Shown: positions 39,445-49,746, numbered from the stretch's first letter. The stretch: 64,000 nucleotides of DNA from Vibrio syngnathi (GCF_002119525.1 NZ_CP017916.1:310001-374000), one strand, 5' to 3'. Numbers and translations: made by a program. Notes: generated from the sequence alone by a model not told the origin.

Positions 39445-40182
39445 TTAGAATCGAAAACTAATACGATCTGCGTTAAGCACTTCTTGAATTTGAGCACTGT
39501 CAGTTAGCAGGTTCACAGTCATTGATTTTGTGTTGCTGAACTTAGAGAACCACTGAGTATTCACGGTATCCAGTTTTTCAATGTCAGAACATTGGTAGTG
39601 GTACTCGACAGTGAACTCACCGTGGCCGCCTTCTGAGTGGTCATGGCCTTCGTGGTCATCATGATCGTGCTCAGCATGGTCATGGCCTTCGTGGTCGTCA
39701 TGATCGTGTTCTGCATGGTCATGGCCTTTGTGGTCGTCATGATCGTGTTCTGCGTGGTCATAGCCTTCGTGGTCGTCATGACCGTGTTCTGCGTGGTCAT
39801 GACCTTCGTGGTCGTCATGTTCGCCTTCAGCGTGGTCATGGCCTTCATGGTCATCATGATCGTCTTCTAGGGTGTTCGTCACTGACTTAAACTTCAAAGT
39901 ACAGCTTGCATTGTTGAAACCAAATAGTTCTTCTGGCTTGTTCAGTTGCGTAATCGCTTGTTCAAACACTTTCTTTTGCTCGGCAGTTTCTGGAGCATGT
40001 TCAAAGCCAACCACATCAGCGCCGGGAGCTGTTACTTCAACAAGCAGCTCTTGCCCATCTTGAGCGATGTTCACTTCAACTTTACCGTGCACGTGTGCTT
40101 CGTGAGAGCGGAATTCTTCGTTAGCTAGAACATTCGTTGAGACAGTCATGCCGATAACAACGGCTAAAATAGTAGGTTTCAT
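39445..40182 (-). CDS. zrgA: Histidine-rich zinc-uptake protein ZrgA (DUF2796)
   Basis: The 245-residue exported protein has a signal peptide (MKPTILAVVIGMTVSTNVLA) and the DUF2796 start EEFRSHEAHVHGKVEVNIA. A long His/Asp-rich segment (about residues 108-186) is built from 13-residue repeats of the type GHDHAEHDHDDHE. The C-terminal domain (FTVEYHYQCSD...) is conserved. The segment should bind several zinc ions in the periplasm. V. cholerae ZrgA belongs to a second zinc importer besides ZnuABC. A Zur box lies upstream of the operon. Confidence 0.9.
   Translation of the reverse strand: MKPTILAVVIGMTVSTNVLANEEFRSHEAHVHGKVEVNIAQDGQELLVEVTAPGADVVGFEHAPETAEQKKVFEQAITQLNKPEELFGFNNASCTLKFKSVTNTLEDDHDDHEGHDHAEGEHDDHEGHDHAEHGHDDHEGYDHAEHDHDDHKGHDHAEHDHDDHEGHDHAEHDHDDHEGHDHSEGGHGEFTVEYHYQCSDIEKLDTVNTQWFSKFSNTKSMTVNLLTDSAQIQEVLNADRISFRF
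39649..39843. repeat. In-frame 39-bp tandem repeat in zrgA (5 units)
   Basis: Five contiguous 39-bp units encode residues 114-178, each a variant of GHDHAEHDHDDHE. A partial unit follows. Differences between units are few (for example GEHDDHE, HGHDDHE, GYDH, DHK), which suggests recent expansion by slippage or unequal exchange. Confidence 0.93.
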
Positions 40183-40223
40183 GTTTTTTTCCTGAATAAA
40201 GGTTAATTAAAAAGTAGTGGTAA

Positions 40224-40514
40224 TTAAGCGATATTTACAGGAGGTGAACGTGCTAAATAAGCGAAATACAGGCGCTGTAACGAAATGACTGACTCTGTGA
40301 TAGCGACAGTAAATTCCGAATGGAACTCTGGGATCTGTGGCAGTGAATGCGCCGTAATGAACTGATTTATCGAAAACAGTTCACAATGATGTGAAGAATG
40401 ATGATGTGGGTCGATATCCACAATGTGTGTCGCTGCTAACACGCTCAACATGAGCATCAGCCCAAGCAAGAAGCCTGTTTTACGTTTCACATTATTAGGT
40501 GTGTTTTTCCACAT
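40224..40514 (-). CDS. DUF2607-family small His-rich membrane protein (Zrg locus)
   Basis: The 96-residue protein has a basic N-terminus, one hydrophobic helix (about residues 14-31, TGFLLGLMLMLSVLAATHI) and then DIDPHHHSSHHCELF, a compact His/Cys cluster likely to bind zinc. It resembles DUF2607, a Vibrio family. It is the first gene after the Zur box and lies 41 bp before zrgA. The start at 40514 has no good Shine-Dalgarno, so the true start is a little uncertain. A metal sensor or chaperone role is inferred. Confidence 0.75.
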   Translation of the reverse strand: MWKNTPNNVKRKTGFLLGLMLMLSVLAATHIVDIDPHHHSSHHCELFSINQFITAHSLPQIPEFHSEFTVAITESVISLQRLYFAYLARSPPVNIA

Positions 40515-40542
40515 CAGGATGATTAACCACAGAATTAAAAAA

Positions 40543-40569
40543 GGATACTGTTATAATATAACAATATCC
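40543..40569 (-). promoter_or_regulatory. Zur box controlling the zinc locus
   Basis: A 27-bp near-perfect palindrome with core TGTTATAATATAACA is flanked by GGATAC and ATATCC, with a single mismatch between arms. The core is the one known for gammaproteobacterial Zur operators. It ends 28 bp before the DUF2607 start. It overlaps a probable -10 (TATATT on the minus strand), as expected for a repressor site. Zinc-loaded Zur should shut off the operon. Confidence 0.88.
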
Positions 40570-40604
40570 TTTGGTCAGGTCTCGAAAAAGACGCGAATAT
40601 CTTA

Positions 40605-41156
40605 TTAAAGGCTCGCTTTAATCAACTCAATGACTTGAGTGACTTCTGAGTCGTTTAATGCCCCTTCTTTAACAAACAATATTTTACCTTGCTTGTCTTG
40701 AACGATAATCGCTGAGCTCTCATCTTTTAAAGCCCATGATGACGCTACGGTTCCGTCTTCATCTAGCACCATAGAAGACCATGGAAATTCTTCTTTACTA
40801 CTTTCTGCTGACGATTTAACAAAAGATCCAGTTCCCCAAATCGCATCATCTTGGTTGATGATGGTCGTGGTTTGGTAGCTGTCTTCTGCGAATTTCGATG
40901 CTGTAATGGCTGCCATTAGTGGTGCGTTGAGTTCTTTTGAGCTGCTACGGCCAGCAATAGCTTGAACGACGCGAACTTTACCTAGAAGATCATTGGTTGC
41001 CCAAGCTTGATATCCAGTATTTCCGTCGTTTAGTACGATTTCACCATAGTTGCTAACATCGACAGCAGGCAGAGTTTCACCTACAGATAAGTTGTGAGCA
41101 TTGGCGAAGAGTGGAGAGGCTGCGGCTAAAAAAGCCAGTAGAGTTTTGTTTTTCAT
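40605..41156 (-). CDS. ytfJ: YtfJ-family periplasmic thioredoxin-fold protein
   Basis: The 183-residue protein has a signal peptide (cleavage likely after FANA) and a thioredoxin-like core (GEIVLNDGNTGYQAW..., LLGKVRVVQAIAGRSSSKELN, QDDAIWGTGSFVKSS, SWALKDESSAIIVQDKQGKILF). It lacks a CXXC motif, so it is not an ordinary disulfide enzyme. It matches E. coli YtfJ in length, and like E. coli it neighbours ytfK. The function is unknown. Confidence 0.88.
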   Translation of the reverse strand: MKNKTLLAFLAAASPLFANAHNLSVGETLPAVDVSNYGEIVLNDGNTGYQAWATNDLLGKVRVVQAIAGRSSSKELNAPLMAAITASKFAEDSYQTTTIINQDDAIWGTGSFVKSSAESSKEEFPWSSMVLDEDGTVASSWALKDESSAIIVQDKQGKILFVKEGALNDSEVTQVIELIKASL

Positions 41157-41251
41157 TATATTTTTGTTCCGCTTATTGGTTTGCTCTGGAAGTATAATAT
41201 GAAATTTGAAAAATGCCTCTTTAACTTTTTATCGTACGACGTAGAAATAAG

Positions 41252-41279
41252 TTGCAGGCTTGTTACCAAAAGGTATAAT
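41252..41279 (+). promoter_or_regulatory. Probable ytfK promoter
   Basis: TTGCAG and a perfect TATAAT are 16 bp apart, 129 bp before the ytfK start. The leader of about 120 nt contains no evident terminator. Confidence 0.6.
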
Positions 41280-41407
41280 GCATCAATGTCGAGATGAACA
41301 ATAGATTATCTTGCTGTATGCTAAGGGAATTAGCGATTGAATGTGCTTTGAATACGTTGGTGTTCAGGTGCGTGACTGTAGTACTCAAATGGAATTGAGG
41401 TTGTATT

Positions 41408-41608
41408 ATGTTAAGAAATTTTTCTACTTACCGACCACATCAGGTGGCGCGTTTCGTTAAAGTCCTGTTCAAAGGCCAGTTTGCTATTGAGGGTATCGGA
41501 GAGTTTCGCTTCGACCAAGGCAAGGTGCTTCTCCCTGAAGTTTCAGACAAACAAAAGCTCACTATTTTTAAAGAAGTTAACGGCACCATTGCTGCTTTGC
41601 CGGTCTAA
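41408..41608 (+). CDS. ytfK: YtfK-family (DUF1107) protein
   Basis: The 66-residue protein is colinear with E. coli YtfK (here NFSTYRPHQVARFVKVLFKGQFAIEGIGEFRFDQGKVL-type). In E. coli YtfK binds SpoT and tilts it toward (p)ppGpp synthesis during phosphate and fatty-acid starvation. Here it has its own promoter and terminator and sits next to ytfJ and msrA. A SpoT-linked role is inferred from the family. Confidence 0.88.
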   Translation: MLRNFSTYRPHQVARFVKVLFKGQFAIEGIGEFRFDQGKVLLPEVSDKQKLTIFKEVNGTIAALPV

Positions 41609-41650
41609 TTGACTTTTATTGAGTTGAATTGCTTCAAATAGATTAACAAT

Positions 41651-41684
41651 AAAAAAGGGTTTCCTAATGGAAGCCCTTTTTTAA
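41651..41684 (+). terminator. Terminator of ytfK
   Basis: AAAAAGGGTTTCC and GGAAGCCCTTTTT form a 13-bp stem (one T-G pair) with loop TAAT and a T-run. Confidence 0.92.
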
Positions 41685-41711
41685 TAGATGAAGTTCTAGT
41701 TTGTATGCCTA

Positions 41712-41873
41712 ATACCAATCGTAGTAAATAACTGTTCATCCTAGCTGGTTAAAACACTCGATAACATCGTTAGAAATTTTGATTGTAGAATAACTACTTA
41801 TCGAAAATTTCTGCCTTGTTCTCAAGCATTTTTCCTGCGTTATTTATGATCACTTACTTACTGTGATTGGTAT
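41712..41873. mobile_element. MITE-like repeat, copy 2
   Basis: A 162-bp element with the same ends (ATACCAATC/GATTGGTAT) and interior landmarks as copy 1, such as GTTAAAAC-CTCGATAACA, TAGAATAACTACTTATC and CACTTACTTA. It fills the gap between the ytfK terminator and the msrA stop and has no coding capacity. No clear target-site duplication is visible at either copy. Confidence 0.85.
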
Positions 41874-41879
41874 AACACA

Positions 41880-42509
41880 TTATTGCGGAGGGAAGCACAC
41901 ACCTGTTCCACCTAACCCGCAATAACCATTCGGATTTTTAGCTAGGTATTGCTGGTGGTAGGTTTCTGCGAAAAAATATTTTCCAGCAGGTAGAACTTCC
42001 GTCGTGATCTCGTTGCCTAATGATTCAGTCATTGCTCGTTGGTATTCACGTTTAGAGTGCTCAGCGATAGTCTGTTGTTCTTCGCTGAAGGTGTATATAG
42101 CAGAACGGTATTGAGTCCCTAAATCGTTGCCTTGGCGCATACCTTGAGTTGGGTCATGGCGTTCCCAAAAGGTCTCAAGTATTCGAGCTAAAGACGTTTG
42201 TTCGCTATCAAAAATGACACGAACCACTTCGGTATGGCCGGTTTGTCCGCTACATACCTGCTCATAAGTGGGGTTAATCGTGTATCCACCAGCGTAGCCA
42301 ACGGATGTTGAAATAACGCCGTCCAACTGCCAGAACAAACGCTCAGCTCCCCAGAAGCATCCCATACCAAGTAGGACTTCTTGTTGAGAGCCCGTAGGCG
42401 CATCAAGCAGATCGGTTTGATTGACGAAATGACGCTCAGTGATTCGAATTGGGTCAGTATGTCCTGGTAGTGCGGTTGCTGCAGAAACCATTTGTTGTTT
42501 GTTTAGCAT
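41880..42509 (-). CDS. msrA: Peptide-methionine (S)-S-oxide reductase
   Basis: MsrA repairs S-form methionine sulfoxide in proteins using thioredoxin. The start at 42509, after AAGGA, gives 209 residues beginning [16 protein letters not shown], colinear with E. coli MsrA; a longer frame adds 19 residues and is rejected. The active site GCFWG is present, as is the resolving-cysteine tail ([18 protein letters not shown]). It is divergent from tamA, the same neighbourhood as in E. coli. Confidence 0.95.
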   Translation of the reverse strand: MLNKQQMVSAATALPGHTDPIRITERHFVNQTDLLDAPTGSQQEVLLGMGCFWGAERLFWQLDGVISTSVGYAGGYTINPTYEQVCSGQTGHTEVVRVIFDSEQTSLARILETFWERHDPTQGMRQGNDLGTQYRSAIYTFSEEQQTIAEHSKREYQRAMTESLGNEITTEVLPAGKYFFAETYHQQYLAKNPNGYCGLGGTGVCFPPQ

Positions 42510-42704
42510 GTTATATTCCTTTTCGCATACGTTTACCGCGCTGGCTTTTATTTTACTTGGGTTCATATTAACTGTTGGTCAATATTGATTAAGTCTTTAC
42601 ATTAGACCGTGTTATTGCCGGATTTATTACAGACTCAATGTCTTTTTAGCGGTATTATTTCTTTTCATTTATTAACGTATTGATAACTTCTTCACCAATT
42701 AAAC

Positions 42705-44417
42705 ATGATAAGAAAAACTTTACCAGTTCTGATTGGCACTCTACTGTCATCGACGCTCGCTTTCGCAGACGTTTCCCTTGAAATTAAAGGGCTTGATGGC
42801 GCGCTTGCTGATAATGTGGATGCTTATCTGAGTGCGATTCCTGAAGAAGAGTACTCGGTTTCATTAAGGTTCCAATCTCGCTTGGAGTCTATGATAAAAG
42901 AAGCCCTGAATGCGTTAGGTTACTACCACCCTAATATCACATTTTCTCACCCCGAAGATGATACCGAAATGACCGTTACGGTTGAGCCGGGAGAGCCTGT
43001 TGTTATTTATACCTCAGATATCGTTCTGACTGGTGAAGCCAAAGATGACCCTGATTTTTTGGCCTTGATAGCTAAGAGCAAGCTGTCTAAAGGTTCGATT
43101 TTGAATCATGGTAGTTATGATTCTTTAAAATCATCGATCCGCAACCTTGGATTAGCGAAAGGTTACTTTGATGGTGCGTATGATCTTAGTAAGCTAGAAG
43201 TCGCTCCTGAATTAAATCGCGCTTATGTCCGCCTTCATTACAACAGTGGAATTCGATATCACTTTGGCACCACTCAGGTTACTGGCAGTCAGATTGAAGA
43301 AGATAAGGTGAAATCGCTTAAATCATTTGAAGATGGCGAACCTTACTCAATTACCAAAGTTGGCGAATACAACCAAAACCTTTCTAATACTGATTGGTTC
43401 TCTTCCGTATTTGTTGAACCCGATTTAAGTCAATTGGGCGAAGGCCGCGAAATCCCGATGAAGGTGAGCCTTGCTCCGCAAGCTCGTAACCAAATCGAAA
43501 CGGGTATCGGTGTCTCAACAGACCTTGGTGTGAAAGGCACTCTTAAATGGAAAAAACCTTGGGTTAATGACAGAGGCCATAGCTTCAATAGTAGCTTGTC
43601 GATCTCCAAGCCTGAGCAGACGATCACGGCAGCTTATAAAATCCCATTAGATGACGTACTTAATGACTACTATCAAATTAAGTATGGTATGAAGAATCTG
43701 GATAACCGTGATACCAAGAGTTTGGAGTCAAACTTAGCCTTAGAAAGGTATTGGCGTCTGGATAATGGCTGGCAACGTACGGTATTCATTCGATACTTGG
43801 TCGAAAACTATGAACAAGGTTTGCAAGATGACTTAGCGCAATTCGTATTGCCGGGTATTTCTTTCTCGCGAACTCGAACGCGCGGTGGCTCGATGCCGAT
43901 GTGGGGCGATAAACAAACCATAATGTTTGAAGCGGCTGATGACACCTTGTTATCTGAAACCCAAGTCGTACGTTTTCAAGGCCAAACCGCTTGGATTCGA
44001 AGCATTGGCGATAACCACCGAGGTTTAACCCGTCTTCAATTCGGCGGAAACTTTGCGGATGAATTTGATAAGTTATCACCGTCTTTAAGATTCTTTGCCG
44101 GTGGTGATAACAGCATCCGTGGTTATGGCTATGAGTCGATCTCTCCTCGCGATAAAAGTGGTGCATTAACGGGTGCGAAATTCATGGCAACCAGCTCGTT
44201 TGAATACCAATACCGCTTGGTTGGAAACTGGTGGGGCGCTGCATTCTACGATATTGGTGATGCATTTAATGACAAGCCAGAGTGGAAGCACGGCACCGGT
44301 GTCGGGGTGCGTTGGGCGTCCCCCGTTGGTCCAGTGAGTCTAGATTTTGCTTGGGGCCTAGATGCGAAGAAAGGCGATGAGTTCCAACTGCACTTTAGTT
44401 TAGGACCTGAATTATGA
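42705..44417 (+). CDS. tamA: Translocation and assembly module outer-membrane protein TamA
   Basis: TamA is an Omp85-family barrel that works with TamB in outer-membrane assembly or lipid transport. The 570-residue protein has a signal peptide (cleavage after LAFA), three POTRA domains (to about residue 260) and a 16-strand barrel ending in SLGPEL. The Omp85 loop signature RFFAGGDNSIRGYGYESISP is present. The start lacks a strong Shine-Dalgarno. The stop overlaps the tamB start (ATGA), so the two are coupled. Confidence 0.95.
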   Translation: MIRKTLPVLIGTLLSSTLAFADVSLEIKGLDGALADNVDAYLSAIPEEEYSVSLRFQSRLESMIKEALNALGYYHPNITFSHPEDDTEMTVTVEPGEPVVIYTSDIVLTGEAKDDPDFLALIAKSKLSKGSILNHGSYDSLKSSIRNLGLAKGYFDGAYDLSKLEVAPELNRAYVRLHYNSGIRYHFGTTQVTGSQIEEDKVKSLKSFEDGEPYSITKVGEYNQNLSNTDWFSSVFVEPDLSQLGEGREIPMKVSLAPQARNQIETGIGVSTDLGVKGTLKWKKPWVNDRGHSFNSSLSISKPEQTITAAYKIPLDDVLNDYYQIKYGMKNLDNRDTKSLESNLALERYWRLDNGWQRTVFIRYLVENYEQGLQDDLAQFVLPGISFSRTRTRGGSMPMWGDKQTIMFEAADDTLLSETQVVRFQGQTAWIRSIGDNHRGLTRLQFGGNFADEFDKLSPSLRFFAGGDNSIRGYGYESISPRDKSGALTGAKFMATSSFEYQYRLVGNWWGAAFYDIGDAFNDKPEWKHGTGVGVRWASPVGPVSLDFAWGLDAKKGDEFQLHFSLGPEL

Positions 44418-47400
44418 TCAAAGTGATGGGCAAGTGCATCAAGTGGACGTCGATCTCATTGACGTCTATTTTGCTATTGGTGATAGCCCTGCTCGGTTTT
44501 GTTTTGTTCACCAATCCAGGGTTGAACACCGTGTTGTGGGGCGCTGAAAAAGCATTACCACAACTTAAAGTGGAAAGTACTAAAGGCGCTCTTTTCCCAA
44601 ATTTTACGCTTAATAATGTTCAGTTTAAAGATGACAGCCTGCATATCGATACCAAGGTTCAAAAGCTTAACTTGGCTATTAACCCTCGTTGTTTGCTTGA
44701 TCCTAAGTTGTGTGTTGATCGTTTAGCGATTCAAGGGTTGGATTTCGCATTTACTGAACTGCCTCCTGCGTCTCCAGAAGAAACAGAACCTACTCCGCCC
44801 GTAACATCGGTAAAAACACCGTTGCCAATCGTGATCAACCGTATCGCTTTGTCTGATATCAAGCTGAATATCTTGGGTCATGAAATTGAATGGAGTCTGT
44901 TCTCTACGGCTTTGAGTATGCAGGGCGAAAAGCTGACGATATCGCCAACCTTATTCAATGATCTTAAGGTTAAACTCGCGGAGTCGACAGAAGAACCGCA
45001 AGCAGAAAAGGTTGAGCCAGAAGTTGCCGTTAAAACTGCTATCGAATTGCCGGAAGTCTGGATTCCTTTACAGGTTGTGTTGGAGCGTTTTGATCTTAAC
45101 CGTTTCACCTTAGAACAAGAAACACCAATCGTTGTTAATCACCTTGGATTAGAGGCACGCGGGGGTAAACACACGGTTGATGTTTCAACTCTCGAACTCG
45201 ATATGCCACAAGCCAGCGCGAATTTAGCGACGAAGGTTGAGCTCAAGGGGGGATATCCGCTAGAACTTTCTTTGGATGCGTTAGTGAAAGAAACCGACCT
45301 TGCTGGTCAGAAATTATCACTAAAAGCACAAGGTAGCGTGGCTAAGCTAAACCTAGATGCCCAATTTTCTGAGCTGATTGAGGCAAAGCTATCTGGGGAT
45401 ATTCAACCCTTAGAGCCTACTCTACCATTTGACCTTCTTTTAGAGGGCGGACAAGCGCAGTGGCCTCTTACCGGAAAAAGCGATTACCAAGCGACAATTG
45501 AGCAATTCAAAGCTAATGGCTCACTAGATGGTTTCAATGTTCTACTTAAAGGTGAGGCCGATGGTAAGGAAATCCCTGAGTTAGCCATCGATCTGCAGGG
45601 TAAAGGCACGACGGAACAGATTGAGTTCGAGCGTCTAAAGCTGAATACATTAGGTGGTGAGTTGAATGGTGTGGTCAAAGCTAACTGGAAGAGTCTCGTT
45701 AACTGGCAAGCTGATGTAACACTTAAAGACATTCAGCCGGGCCTGCAATGGCCAGAAGCCGAGGGTAACATTAGCGGAAGCATCGTCACCTCGGGTGAGT
45801 TGACGGAAGCGGGCGGTTGGGCGATTGAATTGCCTAAACTGGATATTGAAGGGATCTTGCGAGAGTACCCTCTGGATATCGAAGGTCAGTTGTCAGCGTC
45901 GGATCGCAGCGCGAGCGGTGAACCAAAGCTGAAAACCAGCGGTTTGAGCTTGGCTCATGGTGTTAACTCGATTAAGGCACAGGGGCAACTTGATAAGCAA
46001 TGGGACATGGGCGTTGAGATCTTCTTCCCTGAGCTTGCAAAAAGTAGTCCTGAGCTGAAAGGTAGAGTGATCGGTAGCATCCAACTCAGTGGCCCAACGA
46101 AAGAGCCAAAAGTCGATCTCGCGCTTAATATTGATAAGGTCGATTGGAATAACGAAGCGACACTAGAATCCTTGTCTCTGATTGGCTCGGTGGTTCCTCT
46201 TCCATTACCTGAAGCTCAAGCAGACCTTGTATTAAAAGCTAAGAACTTAACCTACCAAGCACAAAACGTGGAAAGCATTGATTTAACCGTGAATGGTGGT
46301 GAGAAGCTCCATACGGTGACACTCGATGTGATATCCGATCTCGTGTCTGCAAGTTTGGCCATCTCTGGTGAGTTGATACAAAAACCTTCCATCATTTGGG
46401 ATGGTTCGTTAGACAGAGTCAAAATTACCACTCAACAAGGCCCTTGGTTATTAGATCAGCCTGTCGCTATTAAAGCCGATGTCGACAAACAGTTAGCCGA
46501 TGTTCAAGCGCACTGTTGGATACAAGCTAGTTCGAGTGTGTGCTTAGATGAAGACGTTCGTGTTGGAAAGTCGGGTGAGGCCAAACTGGGTATCAACCAA
46601 TTCGATTTTGAGCAGATCCAAGCTCTCATGCCTAAAGAAACGCAATTACAGGGCTTAGTTAATGCGACGGCTCACGCTAAGTGGTCAGAGCAAGGTGAGC
46701 CTGAAGTTACGATAAGCGTTGATATGCCGAAAGGACAAGTTGTTCAACAAGTTGACGAACCAATCACATTGGGTTGGGAAAGCGTTGCATTGAGCGCACA
46801 ACTGAAAGACAACAAACTGGATGCCGACTTTAAGCTGGATGTTTCGGATAATGGTGACTTGTCTGGCACAGTGTCGTTACCTGATATTCTCGCGGAAGAT
46901 AAAATGGTCGATGCAGCCATTAAGTTGACCACCTTCCATCTCGATTTCTTACAGCCGATCCTCGGCGAATACAGCCTATTGAAAGCCGACCTGGAGAGTG
47001 ACCTTCAAGTGAAAGGCTCCTTGATGCACCCTCAAGTCTTTGGTCAATTTTCTGTTGATGGCATTCAAGTCAAAGGCGATGTGACGCCTGTTGATGTGAA
47101 AGGCGGTCGTATCGACCTCGACTTTGATGGTTATAGTGCAAAACTGGATGCGAATGTTGAAACGCCTGATGGTCACCTTGATATCGTAGGTTCCGGGAAT
47201 TGGCAAGATCTTAAAGCATGGCACTCTAACGTCAGAGTGTTTGCCGATGAGTTGATGGTTGATATTCCGCCAATGGTTAAAGTGAAGGTTGTTCCTGACA
47301 TGACCATTGATGTCACACCAGAGCTTGCGAAAATCACTGGTGATATTGCATTACCTTGGGGGCGAATCGTTGTAGAAGACTTACCACCTTCAGCGGTAGG

Positions 47401-48172
47401 CATCTCTTCTGACCAAGTTATCTTGAATAAAGAGCTTGAGCCTGAAAGTGAAGGTACGATCCCATTTAATGTGATGACCAATATTAATATCTCCATTGGT
47501 GATGACTTTAAACTTTCAGCCTTCGGCCTTGAAGGGGGATTAATCGGTAAGTTGAATGTCGCTCAAAAAGACCAAGGTCCTTTCATCACTGGTGAAGTGA
47601 ACATCGTGGATGGTACTTACCAATCCTTTGGGCAAGATCTCTTGATCAAAGAAGGTAAGATTCTAATGAATGGGCCTCCGGATCAACCATATGTAGCGAT
47701 CAATGCGATACGTAACCCTGACAATACTCAAGATGATGTGACCGCTGGTATTCGTGTGACAGGCCCAGCTACTGAGCCAACCATAGAGATTTACTCTGAC
47801 CCCGCAATGCCGCAAGCGAATGCGCTGTCCTATATTTTACGTGGTCAAGATATCGATGGTGAGTCGAACGGTTCAATGACAACGACCTTAATTGGCTTAA
47901 GCTTGGCGAAGAGCGGTAAGGTTGTCGGCGAAATCGGTGAAGCCTTTGGTGTACAAGATTTACAACTGGATACAGCAGGCTCTGGGGATGACTCACAAGT
48001 AACGGTAAGTGGCTACATTCTGCCTGGTTTACAGGTGAAGTATGGTGTGGGTATCTTTAACTCGTTAGGCGAGTTTACCGTTCGTTATCGATTGATGCAG
48101 GATCTCTACGTTGAGGCTGTATCGGGTCTAGACAGTGCCGTGGACCTTCTCTATCAATTTGAATTCGAGTAA
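44414..48172 (+). CDS. tamB: TamB, periplasm-spanning AsmA-like protein
   Basis: TamB is anchored in the inner membrane and forms a long hydrophobic groove that passes phospholipids or helps barrel assembly with TamA. The 1252-residue protein has one N-terminal membrane helix (about residues 13-35), a very long beta-taco repeat region, and the C-terminal DUF490/TamB domain. Diagnostic segments include GEVNIVDGTYQSFGQDLLIKEG and LSYILRGQDID. It overlaps tamA by 4 bp and is longest of the window's proteins. Confidence 0.95.
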   Translation: MIKVMGKCIKWTSISLTSILLLVIALLGFVLFTNPGLNTVLWGAEKALPQLKVESTKGALFPNFTLNNVQFKDDSLHIDTKVQKLNLAINPRCLLDPKLCVDRLAIQGLDFAFTELPPASPEETEPTPPVTSVKTPLPIVINRIALSDIKLNILGHEIEWSLFSTALSMQGEKLTISPTLFNDLKVKLAESTEEPQAEKVEPEVAVKTAIELPEVWIPLQVVLERFDLNRFTLEQETPIVVNHLGLEARGGKHTVDVSTLELDMPQASANLATKVELKGGYPLELSLDALVKETDLAGQKLSLKAQGSVAKLNLDAQFSELIEAKLSGDIQPLEPTLPFDLLLEGGQAQWPLTGKSDYQATIEQFKANGSLDGFNVLLKGEADGKEIPELAIDLQGKGTTEQIEFERLKLNTLGGELNGVVKANWKSLVNWQADVTLKDIQPGLQWPEAEGNISGSIVTSGELTEAGGWAIELPKLDIEGILREYPLDIEGQLSASDRSASGEPKLKTSGLSLAHGVNSIKAQGQLDKQWDMGVEIFFPELAKSSPELKGRVIGSIQLSGPTKEPKVDLALNIDKVDWNNEATLESLSLIGSVVPLPLPEAQADLVLKAKNLTYQAQNVESIDLTVNGGEKLHTVTLDVISDLVSASLAISGELIQKPSIIWDGSLDRVKITTQQGPWLLDQPVAIKADVDKQLADVQAHCWIQASSSVCLDEDVRVGKSGEAKLGINQFDFEQIQALMPKETQLQGLVNATAHAKWSEQGEPEVTISVDMPKGQVVQQVDEPITLGWESVALSAQLKDNKLDADFKLDVSDNGDLSGTVSLPDILAEDKMVDAAIKLTTFHLDFLQPILGEYSLLKADLESDLQVKGSLMHPQVFGQFSVDGIQVKGDVTPVDVKGGRIDLDFDGYSAKLDANVETPDGHLDIVGSGNWQDLKAWHSNVRVFADELMVDIPPMVKVKVVPDMTIDVTPELAKITGDIALPWGRIVVEDLPPSAVGISSDQVILNKELEPESEGTIPFNVMTNINISIGDDFKLSAFGLEGGLIGKLNVAQKDQGPFITGEVNIVDGTYQSFGQDLLIKEGKILMNGPPDQPYVAINAIRNPDNTQDDVTAGIRVTGPATEPTIEIYSDPAMPQANALSYILRGQDIDGESNGSMTTTLIGLSLAKSGKVVGEIGEAFGVQDLQLDTAGSGDDSQVTVSGYILPGLQVKYGVGIFNSLGEFTVRYRLMQDLYVEAVSGLDSAVDLLYQFEFE

Positions 48173-48245
48173 ATCAATTTGAATTCAAGTTGCTGAGGTT
48201 TCATCCATTGGTCGGTATGAAAATCGAAAGGATTATGGGGTATTT

Positions 48246-48599
48246 ATGCAACATCTTGTTTTTGTATATGGAACCTTGAGACAAGGTCAATCGAACCACC
48301 ACTATTTGCAGCAATGCGAGTACTTAGGCCGGTTTGACACCCTTGAGGAGTACGCTCTTTTTGATTTAGGTGCCTATCCAGCGATGATTCTTGGAAAGAA
48401 AAATGTCGTTGGCGAAGTCTATGCCATTAACGACGAAGTTTTAGCGTCGCTCGATCGGTTAGAGGATGTTCCTGTTGAGTACCGTCGCGAGCAAATAGAG
48501 ACGATATTTGGTTTAGCATGGGTATATTTGTATCAGCTTGATCTAACGGCTAATAACGAAATACTTTCGGGTGACTGGTGTAAACGGGACAACCCGTAA
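48246..48599 (+). CDS. ytfP: YtfP, gamma-glutamylcyclotransferase-fold protein
   Basis: The 117-residue protein starts HLVFVYGTLRQGQSNHHYL, the fold's substrate-loop signature, and has a conserved Glu region (RLEDVPVEYRREQIETI). E. coli YtfP has this fold but no established substrate. It follows tamB, as in E. coli, and is the last plus-strand gene before a terminator. Confidence 0.92.
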   Translation: MQHLVFVYGTLRQGQSNHHYLQQCEYLGRFDTLEEYALFDLGAYPAMILGKKNVVGEVYAINDEVLASLDRLEDVPVEYRREQIETIFGLAWVYLYQLDLTANNEILSGDWCKRDNP

Positions 48600-48665
48600 T
48601 AGCTATCTATTCGTAATATCTAAGCTATCTACTTGTAATTTCTATACATTCTGAGTTGTCGAACA

Positions 48666-48695
48666 AAAAGCCAGCAAGTGATGCTGGCTTTTTTA
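48666..48695. terminator. Terminator between ytfP and fbp
   Basis: AAAAGCCAGCA and TGCTGGCTTTT form an 11-bp stem with loop AGTGA, followed by T's on the plus strand; A's before it give T's on the minus strand, so it can serve both converging genes. Confidence 0.9.
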
Positions 48696-48726
48696 ATGGC
48701 GTTAATTTGAGAAATAAGCGAGACGA

Positions 48727-49746
<1,020 letters not shown>

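Noticed and set aside
39561..39870. Open frames on both strands through the zrgA repeat, rich in Met, Val and Thr
   Set aside because: They are mirrors of the 39-bp His-rich repeat in the real zrgA frame and would not be independent genes.
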